Source of the DNA: Rhyzopertha dominica
Taxonomy: Eukaryota > Arthropoda > Insecta > Coleoptera > Bostrichidae
Length of the DNA stretch: 64,000 nt
Assembly: GCA_025024175.1 (NCBI GenBank)
Contig: QCXZ01000064.1
Coordinates: forward strand, 16,864,001 to 16,928,000
Direction of reading: 5' to 3'
Positions 26,201 through 38,620 of the stretch are shown in pieces (positions within the stretch are counted from its first letter, which is position 1; each line of letters opens with the position of its first letter). Made by a program: the position numbers and the translations under genes. The notes under the pieces were generated by a model, which searched no databases, was not told the DNA's origin, and worked only from the letters and a program-made list of their open reading frames with translations.

Positions 26201-27264
26201 GCATAGTCGTGTGAAGTTATCTTGGGTATATGATAATTTCTATGCAATGGTGTTTACAGAAATAATATTGATTATAATAGTTACTCCCAACAGTTTCGAG
26301 GTGGAATGGACATCTTATACATTGTATGTACAATAAGTGCAAAATGTGCAATCTGTTACTAAAAAAGGACGTGAAGTAAGGTTTAATAACTGTCAGGACT
26401 GAGAGCTTATATTCGTTTATGCGTCACATCTATTTTTGACACTGATTTAAAATTCTTGGCTTAGACATTTCTTAATTAAACATTACTTATTTAATATGTA
26501 AATAATAATTCATGACAGTCGTACTATATTTTTTATATTCAAATACGTATTGCTTTGTAGCCTTGTAGTGAAGGTAATTTTTCATATACAGCAAACTCCC
26601 TTATCGAGTTCANTCTTCATTTTCTTATAATAGCTTTACCTACGTAGCGCATCTATGAAGATAGTGAGATTTTAGGATACACTCGTGACTGTATTTCCTT
26701 TGTGCACCTGAAGGATCTCTTTACCATTTTTCATTGATTGTTTTAGTAATCTGCATTTTCCACAAAAATGAAAGTACATGCTTTATTGTATTTCTTCATC
26801 TACATACTTTCGTAAAAACCTCCTTCCATTTCTTTAGTCTTTACTCAAGGTCTACACTTCAACTTCATGTCGTTGGTAAAGAAAAACCTTTTCTATGTGT
26901 TTCTATGTATCATTATCACTATCTTGTTCATAAGAGCGCATATAACAGTTTTTTAACATATGTTGTGGTTCAAATGATAAATTATTGTCGATATCAAGGG
27001 TAATACAAATGAAATGACGAAGTAGACAACTAACGCTGTTAAATCTGACAGTTATAAAAAAGGTGAGCTCAATATTTGTTCCGGGATTAGTACTGGCTGA
27101 AGTAGTCTTGAAGCTAAAAATTCAGTGCTGTGGTCAATGTAAAGAAACAGTACTCTGTGACTATTAGCAAAATCGAAATGGACTATTTGTTTTCAATCTA
27201 ATTTATTAAATATATCTAATTTATTACATTATTATTAATATACTTCTGCTTCATTTTCTTCTTA
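20257..27264. other. No recognisable gene (7 kb)
   Basis: AT-rich with short chance frames only. Features of note are the word AGATGGCGCTATG at 20697-20709, a GC-richer patch at 25190-25500 with overlapping frames of 61-74 codons lacking any motif, and N bases at 22872, 26044 and 26613. Confidence 0.55.
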
Positions 27265-27610
27265 CCCTTCTTCTTCATCATCATGATCATCATCATCTTC
27301 TTCATCTTCTTCTACTTCTACTTCTACTTCTTGTACTTCTTGTTCTTGGTGGGTGCAAGTAAATTGCTTCAATAGCGACGCATCACATGTCTCGCGTATA
27401 ATACGAACCCTCTTTTGTTGATGATTCAACATTGGAGCACGACTCGCCTTGACAACTAGTACATGCAAGGGAACAAAACAATCCAACTTTTTTGCAGCGG
27501 CATTTGACACTACATCCCTTTTTACAGTTGTAAAAAATTGTGTTGAGGAGGTTTTCCGGCGAAGGTGTGAGTAAAGTCTGGACTGGTTCTAAAGTATTGT
27601 CGATCAACTT
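27265..27610 (-). pseudogene. Cysteine-rich CXC (tesmin/TSO1-like) C-terminal fragment
   Basis: The minus strand encodes LLNTIFYNCKKGCSVKCRCK followed by KVGLFCSLACTSCQGESCSN, a dense cysteine pattern like the CXC motif found at the end of repeat-associated proteins common in insect genomes. It is preceded by GWKLIDNTLEPV. A second minus-strand frame ends in a run of Glu and Asp (27265-27345), which in intact relatives could be the acidic C-terminal tail; a frameshift near 27385-27400 separates the two. No start codon context or upstream domain is visible and a stop lies just upstream, so this is a fragment. Function is unknown to me; metal or DNA binding is suggested only by the cysteines. 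The acidic tail is also a trinucleotide microsatellite. Confidence 0.6.
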
Positions 27611-27619
27611 CCAACCTGT

Positions 27620-30200
27620 TTGTTAAATCTAGTTGATAACCTACCCACACCTGAACCTGATAATATACCCGAAAAAGATGTTGATGAAGTTGGAGGAATA
27701 CAAGCTAATTGCACTCGTTTTTTTATTACGAGTGTTTTTAACAAAACATGCGTATCGAAACTTATCTAAGCAGGTCTGAGGTTTCTTTTGAAGTGATATT
27801 CTCATAATTATACTATTTTGTATGTATAAGTTACATTGACCGATAGAAAAATATTTTTACTTGCATTACAGCTTCAGTGATGTATATAAGTGCCGTACTT
27901 ATGCATCTTATGAAGATTACAGCTTTTTCAACTTTTAGAATCCTTATATCTCACAAACGGTGGCTCTTAGGGAAAAAACGTTTTGAGACAATTTTTATGA
28001 TAAAACTTACCGTTTAGCTGAAAAACGCGAGAAACCCATTTATAAGACCTTTGACCTTGAATACAAGTACGGGATCCATGGGGACTTCTCACCATTCACT
28101 TATAATGGTGTTCCGAACATTCATACCAATTTTTAGCTGTGCGCGAATTTTTGCAGCTTCACTACTATTTTTAGGACTTATTTGACAGGGATGTAGCATT
28201 TTCAGCTAAAATGTAACATAAAACTTTAATCTCCGACATAGTAATCACTCGGTATGCGTCTACGCTTTTATATACTCGGATATTTGGTAACAGGATTTAA
28301 CTGTGTGACAACGAACAGTGCACATTCGTCATAGCGGTAGATATACACGATATTGCAAGATTTTATGCCAACTGTGAATTTCTGGTTCCAACCCAATTAG
28401 AAATAATTTCCAAACGGTCACTTATACATTTCAGAAGCTTACAAATTCGTAACTAACAATTCGCCGAGCTGCATTAGAAGAAAATTTGAGCTAGCAGATC
28501 ACTATCGCTACCTACTCTATGTGCATCTTGTGTCTTTTAGTTTCAATACACATAAGTACGTACGCACTCACTGGTGCAACTTATTATATGTTTTTATTGA
28601 TGTTTTCATAATCGTAAACATTTCGTATATAATGTTAACAATAAATCGCGATAAATATTTTTTGATAATAAATTCCAGCAAGTCTATAGGCCTGATATGA
28701 TGTGAAATATACTGTTTGGACAGAGGAAACTAGAGCCTGCGAATGAGGCAACCAGGCTGACGAATGACGAATGTTCTTTTTTAGCGATCCGTCGAAGGGA
28801 TCGAAAACCGATAGCCATTCCCGATGCTCGAAGTCTCCAATATAAAAACGCGGCGAATAAGCAAGCGAACAAAGCGACCCAAGCGTTAGCGAATCAGAAT
28901 GCATTTTTATATATGTATTAGTAAGGCATTACCTCCTACAAGTTTCTATATTGTTCTTTTTCCGGTATTTTTTAAGTTATTACCTATGTGGTGGCTGTTC
29001 TGTTGCTATGTGTGCCAAACATAAGCGAAGACGCACGCCATCTTTTAATGAATAGCTGCAACAATATTTTATACGGGACAGAGAAAGCTTAGTCCATGAG
29101 AGGAGCGATACGCTCAGTTTAGATTAAGTAAAATCGTAGTATAACTACTTGGGTAATCAAAAACAAAAACAGACTATGCCCCTACATGACGGCCCTGCTT
29201 GCTCCAAATAGAAAAAGGTGTATAACCTAATGTGGTGTAATCACAGCTATTACTCCAATAATACAACACTGCATTGGTTTTTAATAAATATCCCCAAATG
29301 TGCCTGTAAGGCATTCTTCAATATTTTTTTAAGTTCAGGTGAAGGGTAGAGAATGAAATCAAATCGAATGTCTTTCGCTCGCATACATCAAAATTACAAT
29401 AAAACCTTGACAACTAGGCCTAAGCCGCATTTATAGCATTCCGAAAGGCACTACGGAAATTTATGGTTTCATCGACCATTGTGGCAAATGAAACTGTGAA
29501 CGAAATCAGAATTATTGGACACCTAAGGAAAGCAATTATGCCCGTAAATTTATGCGTCCCATTCTGATCCCGGAGGAACGTCAAACGAATTGAATCCGAT
29601 ATTAAAATTTACGCTATCTATAATGAAATCTTGATTGAGGAAAGTGTATCGCGTCCGTAATAAAAGTCCGACGGGGCTGCGGGGATGTGAAAGCGCTTCG
29701 GTGGCGCACAATAATTTCCTAGATTTAAAAAGTTGAAAAACTATTTGCAGAAGAACGCAGGCCATCTCGCTCTGGCGGTCGTAGCAATAAGGCCTGGATG
29801 TAGCTCCCTGGAGGTCATATTGGTCCGGCAATCTAATTCGGGATCGCATCAAGTCGCCCCAGTCATAACACTCGGCTATATCCTATTTCACCCCCAATAT
29901 GACACCCGACAACGTTTGGGTCTTCCTGCCGCCCTTTAAGACCGCGTGTGCAGTCCGACGCCAATTATTTTTGCGGATATCTGGTATTAGAGTTCTGGTA
30001 ATGAATTACGTGAGATCTTTGTAAGCAGCTCAAGTGACAGAGTGAATTCCGGCCCCGAATTAAGCGGTTGTTAACATCGCGGACCAAGTTTCCCAGATGT
30101 GCCGCACATCCTCAATGAGTATGTCACAAGAGTTCCCTCCAACTGTAAGGTTTACAGTTTCTTTGGAGAATCGCTGTTTTATTGTCAAAGCAATGATAAT
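27620..30200. other. No recognisable gene; GC-richer patch at 29.56-29.96 kb
   Basis: No domain found. The patch at 29560-29960 carries overlapping frames on both strands (68 and 100 codons), neither with a motif. The 89-codon minus frame at 28635-28904 is likewise unrecognised. Confidence 0.5.
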
Positions 30201-30212
30201 AATAGGCAATAG

Positions 30213-30330
30213 AATGCATGTCTATGCTGTGCTGTCTACACCTCAACCAACTGCAGATAGTACTATTTCGCTGTCATTACAGCTCATCAGTGCAGTTTAG
30301 GTCTAGTGTAGACAACACGGCATAGAACTG
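30213..30330 (+). mobile_element. 106-bp MITE, solo copy
   Basis: The core 30221-30326 equals one arm of the palindrome at 17549-17654, including the ends TCTATGCTGTGCTGTCTACA and GTGTAGACAACACGGCATAG. The shared sequence extends a few bases on both sides (AATGCATG and ACTG). The 10-bp word CAAAGCAATG occurs just before (about 30185) and after (about 30346), a possible target duplication. Too short to encode a protein, so it would need a transposase in trans. Confidence 0.85.
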
Positions 30331-30364
30331 GTTTTGCTTATATACCAAAGCAATGGTATGATGA

Positions 30365-30446
30365 AAGTAAGAAATTAGGATGGCAATGCCATCTGTAAGC
30401 ATTACACTGACATGATGACAAAGCCACCTAGCTGCCTTAATGGGAA
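30365..30446 (+). repeat. Repeat block A, copy 2
   Basis: Same 82-bp block as 17341-17422, same orientation, a few substitutions. Here it lies downstream of the MITE rather than upstream, so the two units are linked in both places but in opposite order. Confidence 0.85.
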
Positions 30447-30864
30447 TAGGTTTGATACAATCAAGTTTTAGTAATCGAGTATGATTCGTTTGATTATGTA
30501 CGAGTGCAAGGATGCAAGTAACCTAGAATTTTTCTATGACTGTCGTTAAAAGTAGGTTTTTCATGCAACAAATGTTGTTACCGAAACTTATGTTCTCCCG
30601 TAGCAGCAAGAGCAGGATCATTTTGTAAGTGGGGATACGAAGGCTGAAGCCCTGATTTTTATTTTGTTAACGATGTTTTTTTAGAGCTATGTTGTTGTTA
30701 CTATTTGTATGTAGTTGTATCCTGTTTCTGAAATATTTTTTGTTTTATATAGCTTATGTTACATTGTTAATATGTGGTTATTTGGAATTAATTATAAAAA
30801 AACAACATAATGACTGTACGAGATTGAATTTCTCTTTACGCAAACATACCAATAACATTAATAA

Positions 30865-31164
30865 AACTGATTGTTGCAGTGTGCTAAGTACAGTGCTACT
30901 TAAAAATATTAAAAGAATCGATCAGCCCGCCGACTGTAAATTACGGTCAGTGATTCGGTTTTTGACAGCAAAGAACGTTTTAGCAGCGGGAATTCATAGA
31001 CAAATGAGCGACTTTTATGGCCCAAGTGCGATGAGTATCAGCCAAGTGCGTAAGTGGGTGAGAGCTTTCAAGAAAGGACGGGAAAATGCTCATGGTGAAC
31101 GCGTTCTGGCTGACCATTAGTGACCGTAGATGATTTGGTCAATGCAGTGGATGAACATTTTCTC
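30865..31164 (+). pseudogene. Mariner (SETMAR-type) transposase N-terminus, copy 1
   Basis: The frame reads RSVIRFLTAKNVLAAGIHRQ and then MSISQVRKWVRAFKKGREN, the first helix-turn-helix (HTH_48 type) of mariner transposases related to the SETMAR family. After a frame change near 31110 a further piece, VTVDDLVNAVDEHF, matches the second DNA-binding region. All catalytic residues are missing: the copy stops at 31160-31165, where an inverted copy begins. The leader, including TTGTTGCAGTGTG, is shared with the inverted copy. Confidence 0.8.
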
Positions 31165-31390
31165 GTCCGTCCTTGAAAGCTCTCACCCACTTACGCATTT
31201 TGTTTCTACTCATCGCATTTGCGCCATACACCTCGATTATCTGTCTATGAATTCTCGCTGCTGAAACGTTTTCTTGCTGTCAAAAAGAACTAATCACTGG
31301 ACGTACTTCACAGTAGGCGAGCTCATCGATTGTTTCAAATATTTTGAGGTAGCACTGTACTTAACTCACTGCAACAATACCATTACAAAT
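31165..31390 (-). pseudogene. Mariner transposase N-terminus, inverted copy 2
   Basis: On the minus strand this encodes AYCEVRPVISSF, a stop, then AARIHRQIIEVYGANAM and RKWVRAFKDGR. It is the same DNA-binding domain as the plus-strand copy and in places closer to the family consensus. The two copies meet tail to tail near 31165, so 30865-31390 is an imperfect inverted repeat with coding arms. No catalytic part is present. Confidence 0.8.
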
Positions 31391-32130
31391 GGCGTACAAA
31401 TATCCCAAAAACAGGATTCATAAAAGCATTAGACTCTACATTGTTTGCAAATTATTTTCAATTTAAAAACGACTTTTATAAAAAATCACATGGAGTACCA
31501 ATGGAACCCCTATCTCAAACAATATAGGACAACTACAAATGAAAGATTTAGAAACAACAATAGCAAGCAAAAAATACATTAAACTATATACAAGATATGT
31601 AGATCATGTGTTATTAATAATATTGTTCAATAGTTATCACTCAAAATTATACAGTTTACCATAGAGACAGTAAAGTACAACATAATTCTAGACCTTACAC
31701 TAATTAAAAAGAATAACAAAGTTATCACAAAATGGTATTCAAAATCAAAGGTATCGGGAAGATTCATATACTACCAGTCTAACCACCCCCATAAACAAAA
31801 AATGGCTATCCTGAACAATAAAACACAACGAATAATAAAATTCACTAATCCAGGAATAAGTAAAATACTAAAAAAATACAATTACCCCACTAAACTAATA
31901 CCATAGATTAATTAATTAATATTTGCTAATACGTAACTCCATAAGACAACAAACAAATAAAAACTGTACAACAGTATGTAATACGAAAAACAATAACAAA
32001 ACACAAATATAACAATCTTAGGCCTACCATACATTCCGCCCCTTACACAAAAATAAAAATAAACCATTTTTATGACACTGTATTGTATTTAAGTGGTAAA
32101 ATAAAGCATTTATACACACCCAGAATATTA
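31391..32130 (+). pseudogene. Penelope-like element reverse transcriptase, degenerate
   Basis: In order on the plus strand: TNIPKTGFIKALDS, FYKKSHGVPMEPLS (where active elements have a GVPMGSPLS-type box), YTRYVDHVLL at about 31587-31616 (the catalytic YVDD with the last Asp changed to His), LDLTLIKKNNKVI, TKWYSKSKVSGRFIYYQS, SNHPHKQK, and a C-terminal stretch YIPPLTQKIK. These blocks and their order are characteristic of Penelope-like retroelements. Several frameshifts and stops (near 31523, 31655 and 31915) interrupt it. The GIY-YIG endonuclease domain is not visible, and the 5' part is cut by the mariner inverted repeat that ends at the first base. It lacks catalytic integrity and is dead. 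Confidence 0.85.
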
Positions 32131-35100
32131 AACGTAAGTGTCAAAAACTGGTTAGTTTTGATGTATTTAAAATATTTAGAAAGAGATCGCTGTTTTGGTC
32201 TGTAATTATCCAGCGTCAACGTCAATTGCCAAGTGCCTGAATATTTTAAAGCCTAGCACATTCCAATGAAAACACTAATGGCAGAATGAACCGTTCGTTT
32301 CAGGAGCATTCAATTAACAACGCTTTAGATAACAAATTTGGCAACGTACCTGTTGAACGATGAAGTGAATCGTGTAATTGATATAGGAGAAAAGCTTATA
32401 TCAAGGATAAATGTGTACCTTGCTGCTAAAATAATAAACTTATTGACAGGTTTGATTTATTGGCCGTAACTGAATCAATATAGCGGGCTTTTCATATATC
32501 ACACAGGGTAGCAACGTCTAAAACCGCCGGCCCGACTAATGTCAATATTCTGAGCCAACTTATACGAAGATTACGACCAGGAGCAAATAGAACAAAGTTA
32601 CTTACGGTTGGTTTGGTAGTCTCCTAGTTGGCTTCCGTAGTGATTGATGAATTTCCCTGAAACAACATTTAAATTCAGATAACGAAACTTCAACAAGTAA
32701 ATGCCTCTATGTCTGTGAGGCGGCAGATCGATGGTTCCAGACCGCGTAACGCCAAGATTTTTAATGAAACGTCAACATGCACGAGGTGACCCTGTACTCA
32801 TTATTTATTGAATCATCGAGTGTAATTGTCCGGTTCACGGCGCAAGCGCCCGTAAAATTCGGTGAATGCACGCAAGCTTGTCACGCACACATTAGGTATT
32901 TAATGTTGTTTTTCTTCGCTTTTTCTTTTAACGTGTAATGAACGCATATTGGCATTCGCAGGAGGGCGTTTTGTTTGATAAAGCGACTTCATTTGTAAAA
33001 AGCCGGGGCAGAACTTTTGTCTGACACGGGTTATTGTAGAAAATTAATGATTTATCGTACAAATTATAATAAGAGGCAAACTGAAGTCTGCATTTGGCGC
33101 TTAGTATATAAAAACAACTTTGTAAATGAAATACATTTTTTGATTATTTATCTTATTGCCATCGAGTTAAAAACACCAAAAGTTGCAAACAATTTTGGTG
33201 GAGGCGCAAGAACAAAGGACACTATTCTCTTAGTAAAGCATAGGTAAATATGAAAAAGATGCTTGGCGTCATATATAAACGTGTCGATGTAGTTTAGAAG
33301 TCAGCATTTTGTGTAAACTAAACTGGCAAAAAAGTTCAATTGTTGACAGAACAAACTAGACAACAGCTAAATAAAAATGATCTTTTTTTGCCACGTTAGA
33401 AATAGTACAAAACAATATTTTCCAATTATATCAGAACAAAAAATTATTAAAATTTATTTATTATTTAAATTTATTAAATAAGGTAGCAAGGTAAGCGAAA
33501 ATGTCAAAATGTAACGCGGAACATCCAAAGTCTTGTTAAAAAAAAGGGAAAATGCAGTAAAAGACATGACGTGGTCTAAGTCAGAAAAGAAGTGAGAACA
33601 ATTAATAAATTACAAATCTTAAGTGGTAGCAACAAAATTATGTGCATCAATGCGCATCTTGTCTGATTTGTTATAAATTTTGGCTGTACAGGGTCCTCCA
33701 CCTAAAACTCCCTAGGCTCGTATTTTCATTATTTTTTTAGGTACGATTTTAAAAAGGTTAAGGGTCTTTTTATACTCTATCGAGCAAATTAATCAAAGCT
33801 TTAAAATACCGAATCCGTACTGTACTGTAATAATAGAGTAAGGCTGCGATTAGCATCAAAAAGTCGCCCAAATAGTAACACCAATAAGGCGTTATTTAAC
33901 TAACATATGTACATGTAGTCTTATGTACAAAAATTATGCATTATTTCTTGATGTTTCTATATGTTTGTCTATAGTAAGGGCACCAGGCCGATTATATCTA
34001 TATCTTAAGAGAAACTTTTAGTCTCTTAAATAATATATTAAGCGATCTTTACGTATCTTATGTCTGCGATTAAATTGCTATTTCATACAATATCTAGCTA
34101 CCATCCGATAATCAATTTTTTCTGGGCCACACTCGCCATTCCTGAGCAGTCCGTCGATTGAAAATCAGTCATGCCCCTACATTTTATACAAAAAAATTGT
34201 TTAATGGCAGCTGCCTACTAAGTGACAACCAAAAATTTAATTTCAAGCTATAGTACAGAAAAAGTAATAAGTATTATCTGATTGTGAAGTAAGCCTTTCG
34301 GGTGCAAGAAATAGGTAAATTTGTATATATCTGAAACCACCCTGTGTGATAATCTATTGAAACTGATTAAAAAATGTAGAAACGGTTGTTAAAAATTGAT
34401 ATTATAAAATCATAGTCAGAAACCTAAAACTTCTTAATGAAGCAAACTAGGATGATCTGATCTAGATAGCTTTATTTTTCCTTAAAAAGACAACTGTTAC
34501 AGTATGGTCCAATTTTTACGATACACCAGGCATATTTAGGTATATATACGACAAACGATAACATGTTAAAACACCACCTGAAATGAGTAAGTGGCATTTT
34601 AACCACTGAGTCTCCAGTAATAGAATAATTGATCAAAGCTGCAATCAATGCGGTAGAGTAATTAGCCACTTAGACTCCCCCGTCATCGTATACCATATTT
34701 ACGCAGTAAACTCACGTAGTGTAAACTTAACTGCTTTGACAAAATTTTCCCATTAATAGTTGAAGTCAGCCTTAATAAGCAGTTTTGCGTTAGGTACTAA
34801 TGCATCCATAAATTTGTGAAACGGAAATGATGACTTACACCTATACAAATTTTGAGTGTGGATAATTATGTTGTACAAATTTGATAAGTGTGAGTTCATG
34901 TTTGAATATAAGCGAACGGTAAGGGTTTTTTAGTAGTTAATAACTTCAAGATGGAAAATTCATTTACAAAGTTTTTTTAATGAAAAATTAAAAAACATCA
35001 ATATTACAAGTCTTTTATAGTGACAACCCAAACAGCGCTGTCAGATTCATTCTGATGAAGAACTAGCGATCCAACCTCGGCAGCATGGCTTTGAATTCTG

Positions 35101-38100
35101 TCATTTGTCCCTGCTTTGCAGGCTTGTTAAATGGTTTCGAAAATCTTGACGTTTTCCCTAACGAATAGAGACAGCTCTTGTGAAGCTGCCGGCGAATTGT
35201 ACTCAATCAAGTGTGTCAGTATTTTTATAGGGTAAAGGGAGGAATTGTGGTTCTCAAATTAAGGACGGCTTCCAAATGGCCAAATACAATGCTGAATTAT
35301 TTGCAGTAATTTTGTTGAAATCAAAATCTTTACTAATTTTACTGCTGATTTTCCTAAACCATGAAAAAATATGATGACCTGCCTCAAATAAACTTCAACT
35401 GCATAGAACGTTGGGATGAACTCCAGAGATATATTTTCACAACGAGCTTTAGTTCAGGTTATACAGTAGCAAAAATAGTACCATTATAGAGTCAAGCTTC
35501 GTAGCAAAATCAGGACATGGCAGTAATAATTGTTGATAGGTAATAAACGCTCTGAATAATTGATAAATTACTGATTGAAACTACCTGTAAGTGAGTGCCA
35601 CATATAGTAAATAGTTTAGCTGTCATAACTCTCACAAAAGGGTGTTGACTGTCTCTAATACTGGGGGTGAATATGTTTAGTGACAGTAACAAAAAATAAA
35701 TAAACAAGGCGTGAAGTTTGGAAGAATGTATGAGAAACTTTCTAGAATCTAAGTAAGGTCCGACTATTTTAATAAAGGTTTCTTGGTAGACGTTTTTAAT
35801 TAAACCCTTTTTTGTTGTTTGATTGTGAATCGCACATGTCAGACACAGAGTAGCTTTAAAAAATAAGTTTTGTGGAGATGTGTTAAGCAAATCTTCTTAA
35901 GTGGAGTATAATAGTAGTAGGTTTGAGGAAGGATGCGAGTGCCTCACCAAGGTCGTTTACAGAACGTCGAATGTATGGGTTGTAGATTTTCAGATTCTTT
36001 GAAGGAGAGAAACGATATTTACACCCAGTATTTTTAAACCAATAAATCTTGACATCTGGTTCGTTTTTACCCAAAGATGTTTTAAAATAACTATACAGGT
36101 ATTCTTGGTACAAATAACTTGGGGATGGATACATCCTAATTATTTCGTTGTAATTACTCCATTATTGTGTTTATTTTGTAACCACGTAAAAGTCAAAACA
36201 TCAATTTATGTATAAAATACAGATGTATCAAAGGAAACTTAACGCATATTGCCGAAGTAATCGGCTAAGTGCTAAGTGCTGCATGTTAAAAGATGTTAAA
36301 GAGAGCTTAAGATATTTCAGCAAGTCTTAAAAAGATTAATTTACGATGGCGATTTCCCGTTTACCTTAAAAATAACTAAATTATCTGCTCAAAAGTTAGT
36401 GTCATGTCGTGTTAGCAGATGGCGCTATCTAGTTTTTTCAGAAAGTTTCCCATACTGGAACAGTAATAATAAGCCTTTTATTTAACAATTTAATGAATTT
36501 TAAGAGATTTAACAATCTTTGCGGACAGGATAAGTCCTTCCAAAAATATTACGAAAAGGGGACCATACATCAATGATTGTTAAAGCTAGCTCTACTGAAA
36601 ATAACCTCGAATTATTTAAATCTAGCTTTACAACCAACGAGTTTCTGTAATACTTGATATATAAATAAAAGCTAATAGGAGTATACCAACCTCTGAAAAT
36701 GGAAAATATCATTTCAAAATGTTGCACTCATAGTAACAATAAAATTAACGTCTTACGAATTAACCTTAACTGTTCCTTATGCAGGAGGATGTTTAAGTTC
36801 AAGCAGCACCCTTCAGAACATTTGGGGTAAGCAGATGCCATTCATCTCAGCGGCTCCGGAAGAGGACGGGAAACGAAATATTTACGACTTCAGATTCATC
36901 CGGCAACTTAAAAATAAAAGGATATAACATCAGTCTGTTGCAGCACAGCAGGACAAAACCTAGCACTGGGACTCAGCAATATGGTCTGAGTTGCCCCGCC
37001 AAAATTTCACAGCGCTTGTAATTAATTTAGATGGTTTGCAAAATAAAATTGGCTTTTCTAACGAAACAGTTTATCTTTAAATGCTGTATCTAAGAGACGA
37101 TTAAAGGGAACCATCGCGTAGGTTCCAACACAGCTATCGTAGTCATTTATTGTACCTAGAAAAAATGTAGATACCGCTGGTATCAAACTATCTATAAGTG
37201 TCTTCTTCATACTAGACTACCCATTTATGAGCTTATCACTTAGAAATAATTCTTGTCGATGTATAGGTATCACTCAAATGCCTGAGGCTCCACTCACGGT
37301 TTGAGCTGACGATACTTTCATTTGAATTATAAAAAAACCGTAATCATCTACCACACGAGTACACTTTTACTTTGATCAACTTTTTTTACTGTTAATGATG
37401 GAATTATACAAGATGTCCGTATAATTTGTTTCAAGTACTACCTTTTATGTATTAATTTTTAACAAAATGTTGATGAATAAATGGCAGATAATTGCCGGAT
37501 GTATTTTAATTTTTAACTATACCATAAATTATAACTTTACTCATTTGTTGGGTTGTGAAAATATATAACTTGCAAATCAAGATGTTCACGAATACTTAGC
37601 TTTTCAAGTGTTCTACAGCATTAAATAAATTATTATACCAATAATGTGCAGCTGTAGTTGAATGTTTCCCACTCGAAACATCAAAAATTTACATCAACGC
37701 ATCTACTTAAAAAGAAATGAAAAATGGTGTATTTGCGTGCAGTGTGGTCTGTTTGCATAATTCCTAGAGATATTCTGAAAGACTGTTATTTTTACCAAGC
37801 CGTCTACTACACTATTGATCTGTACTTCGTGTATGGCAAAGGTACCGTAAAAGGAGGGCTTTAGTTTTTGTTTATATCAAGATACTTCGCAGAAGGGTTG
37901 TAAAAAGGTTATAAACTTACAAATTACACGCTACGTTGGGATAACCTAGATTCCTCGTTTTTCTTTCGAAAGGTTTAAAGTTGTAAAACAAAGTTGTAGG
38001 CGCCGAGTATTAACTTGAAAATTATGCACTGAAATAGACGCCAACTTCTGTTTTAATTCCCAATCAAGAACAAACTCACTGGCTGTGATTAATTGCCTAA

Positions 38101-38212
38101 ATGGAATGCTAAGATGATATCCTTTCGCTCACCGACCATTGAAACTCTCAGATAATTACGTTACCGTATCTTTGGAAAACAAATTGCTGGTTGAAGGAAA
38201 GATCCATGATTC
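32131..38212. other. No recognisable gene (6 kb)
   Basis: AT-rich, with chance-length frames. Two minus-strand frames of 83 and 126 codons at 35883-36134 and 35510-35890 adjoin with an 8-bp overlap and could be one frameshifted frame, but neither shows a known motif. A TACAGGGTCCTCCACC word at 33687 and AACCACCCTGTG at 34333 look like transposon ends but do not pair well. AGATGGCGCTATC stands at 36417-36429. Confidence 0.5.
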
Positions 38213-38290
38213 TACGATGGCTCTGAAGGGCCAAGCAAAAATAAAAATAAAACACGATTTATATTTTATACATGGAAGTGAAAAGCTGTT

Positions 38291-38620
38291 AACTGGCAAT
38301 TGTCAGATAGTAACTGGCAATTGTCAGATAATAACTGGCAATTGTCAGATAATAACTGGCAATTGCCAGATAGTAACTGGCAATTGTCAGACAGTAACTG
38401 GCAATTGTCAGATAATAACTGGCAATGCCAGATAGTAACTGGCAATTGTCAGATAGTAACTGGCAATTGCCAGATAATAACTGGCAATGCCAGATAGTAA
38501 CTGGCAATTGCCAGATACTAACTGGCAATTGTCAGATAGTAACTGACAATTGCCAGATGTTAACTGACAATTGCCAGATGTTAACTGACAATTGCCAGAT
38601 GTTATCTGTCAATTGTATAC
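38291..38620 (+). repeat. 21-bp palindromic tandem repeats, left arm
   Basis: About 16 units of 20-21 bp, consensus AACTGGCAATTGYCAGATAR plus T. Each holds the 14-bp palindrome CTGRCAATTGYCAG, followed by a 7-bp spacer. Two units lost a base in the centre (GGCAATGCC). The inner three are a subvariant AACTGACAATTGCCAGATGT. Long open frames across this array arise from the 21-bp period (7 codons) and are not genes. Confidence 0.95.

Noticed and set aside
27262..27510. Acidic C-terminal frame as an independent gene
   Set aside because: Its tail is a trinucleotide microsatellite and its upstream part is a shadow of the cysteine-rich frame.
33687..34345. Possible transposon bounded by TACAGGGTCC and ACCCTGTG
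   Set aside because: Only six terminal bases match and the arms do not pair further, so a single element is not supported.
35050..35130. CTGATGAAG as a further hammerhead core
   Set aside because: No GAAA box follows at a suitable distance and no stem II can be drawn.
38291..38620. Regular short repeats that could be taken for a CRISPR array
   Set aside because: The units are contiguous with no unique spacers, lie in inverted copies in a transposon, and the genome is eukaryotic.
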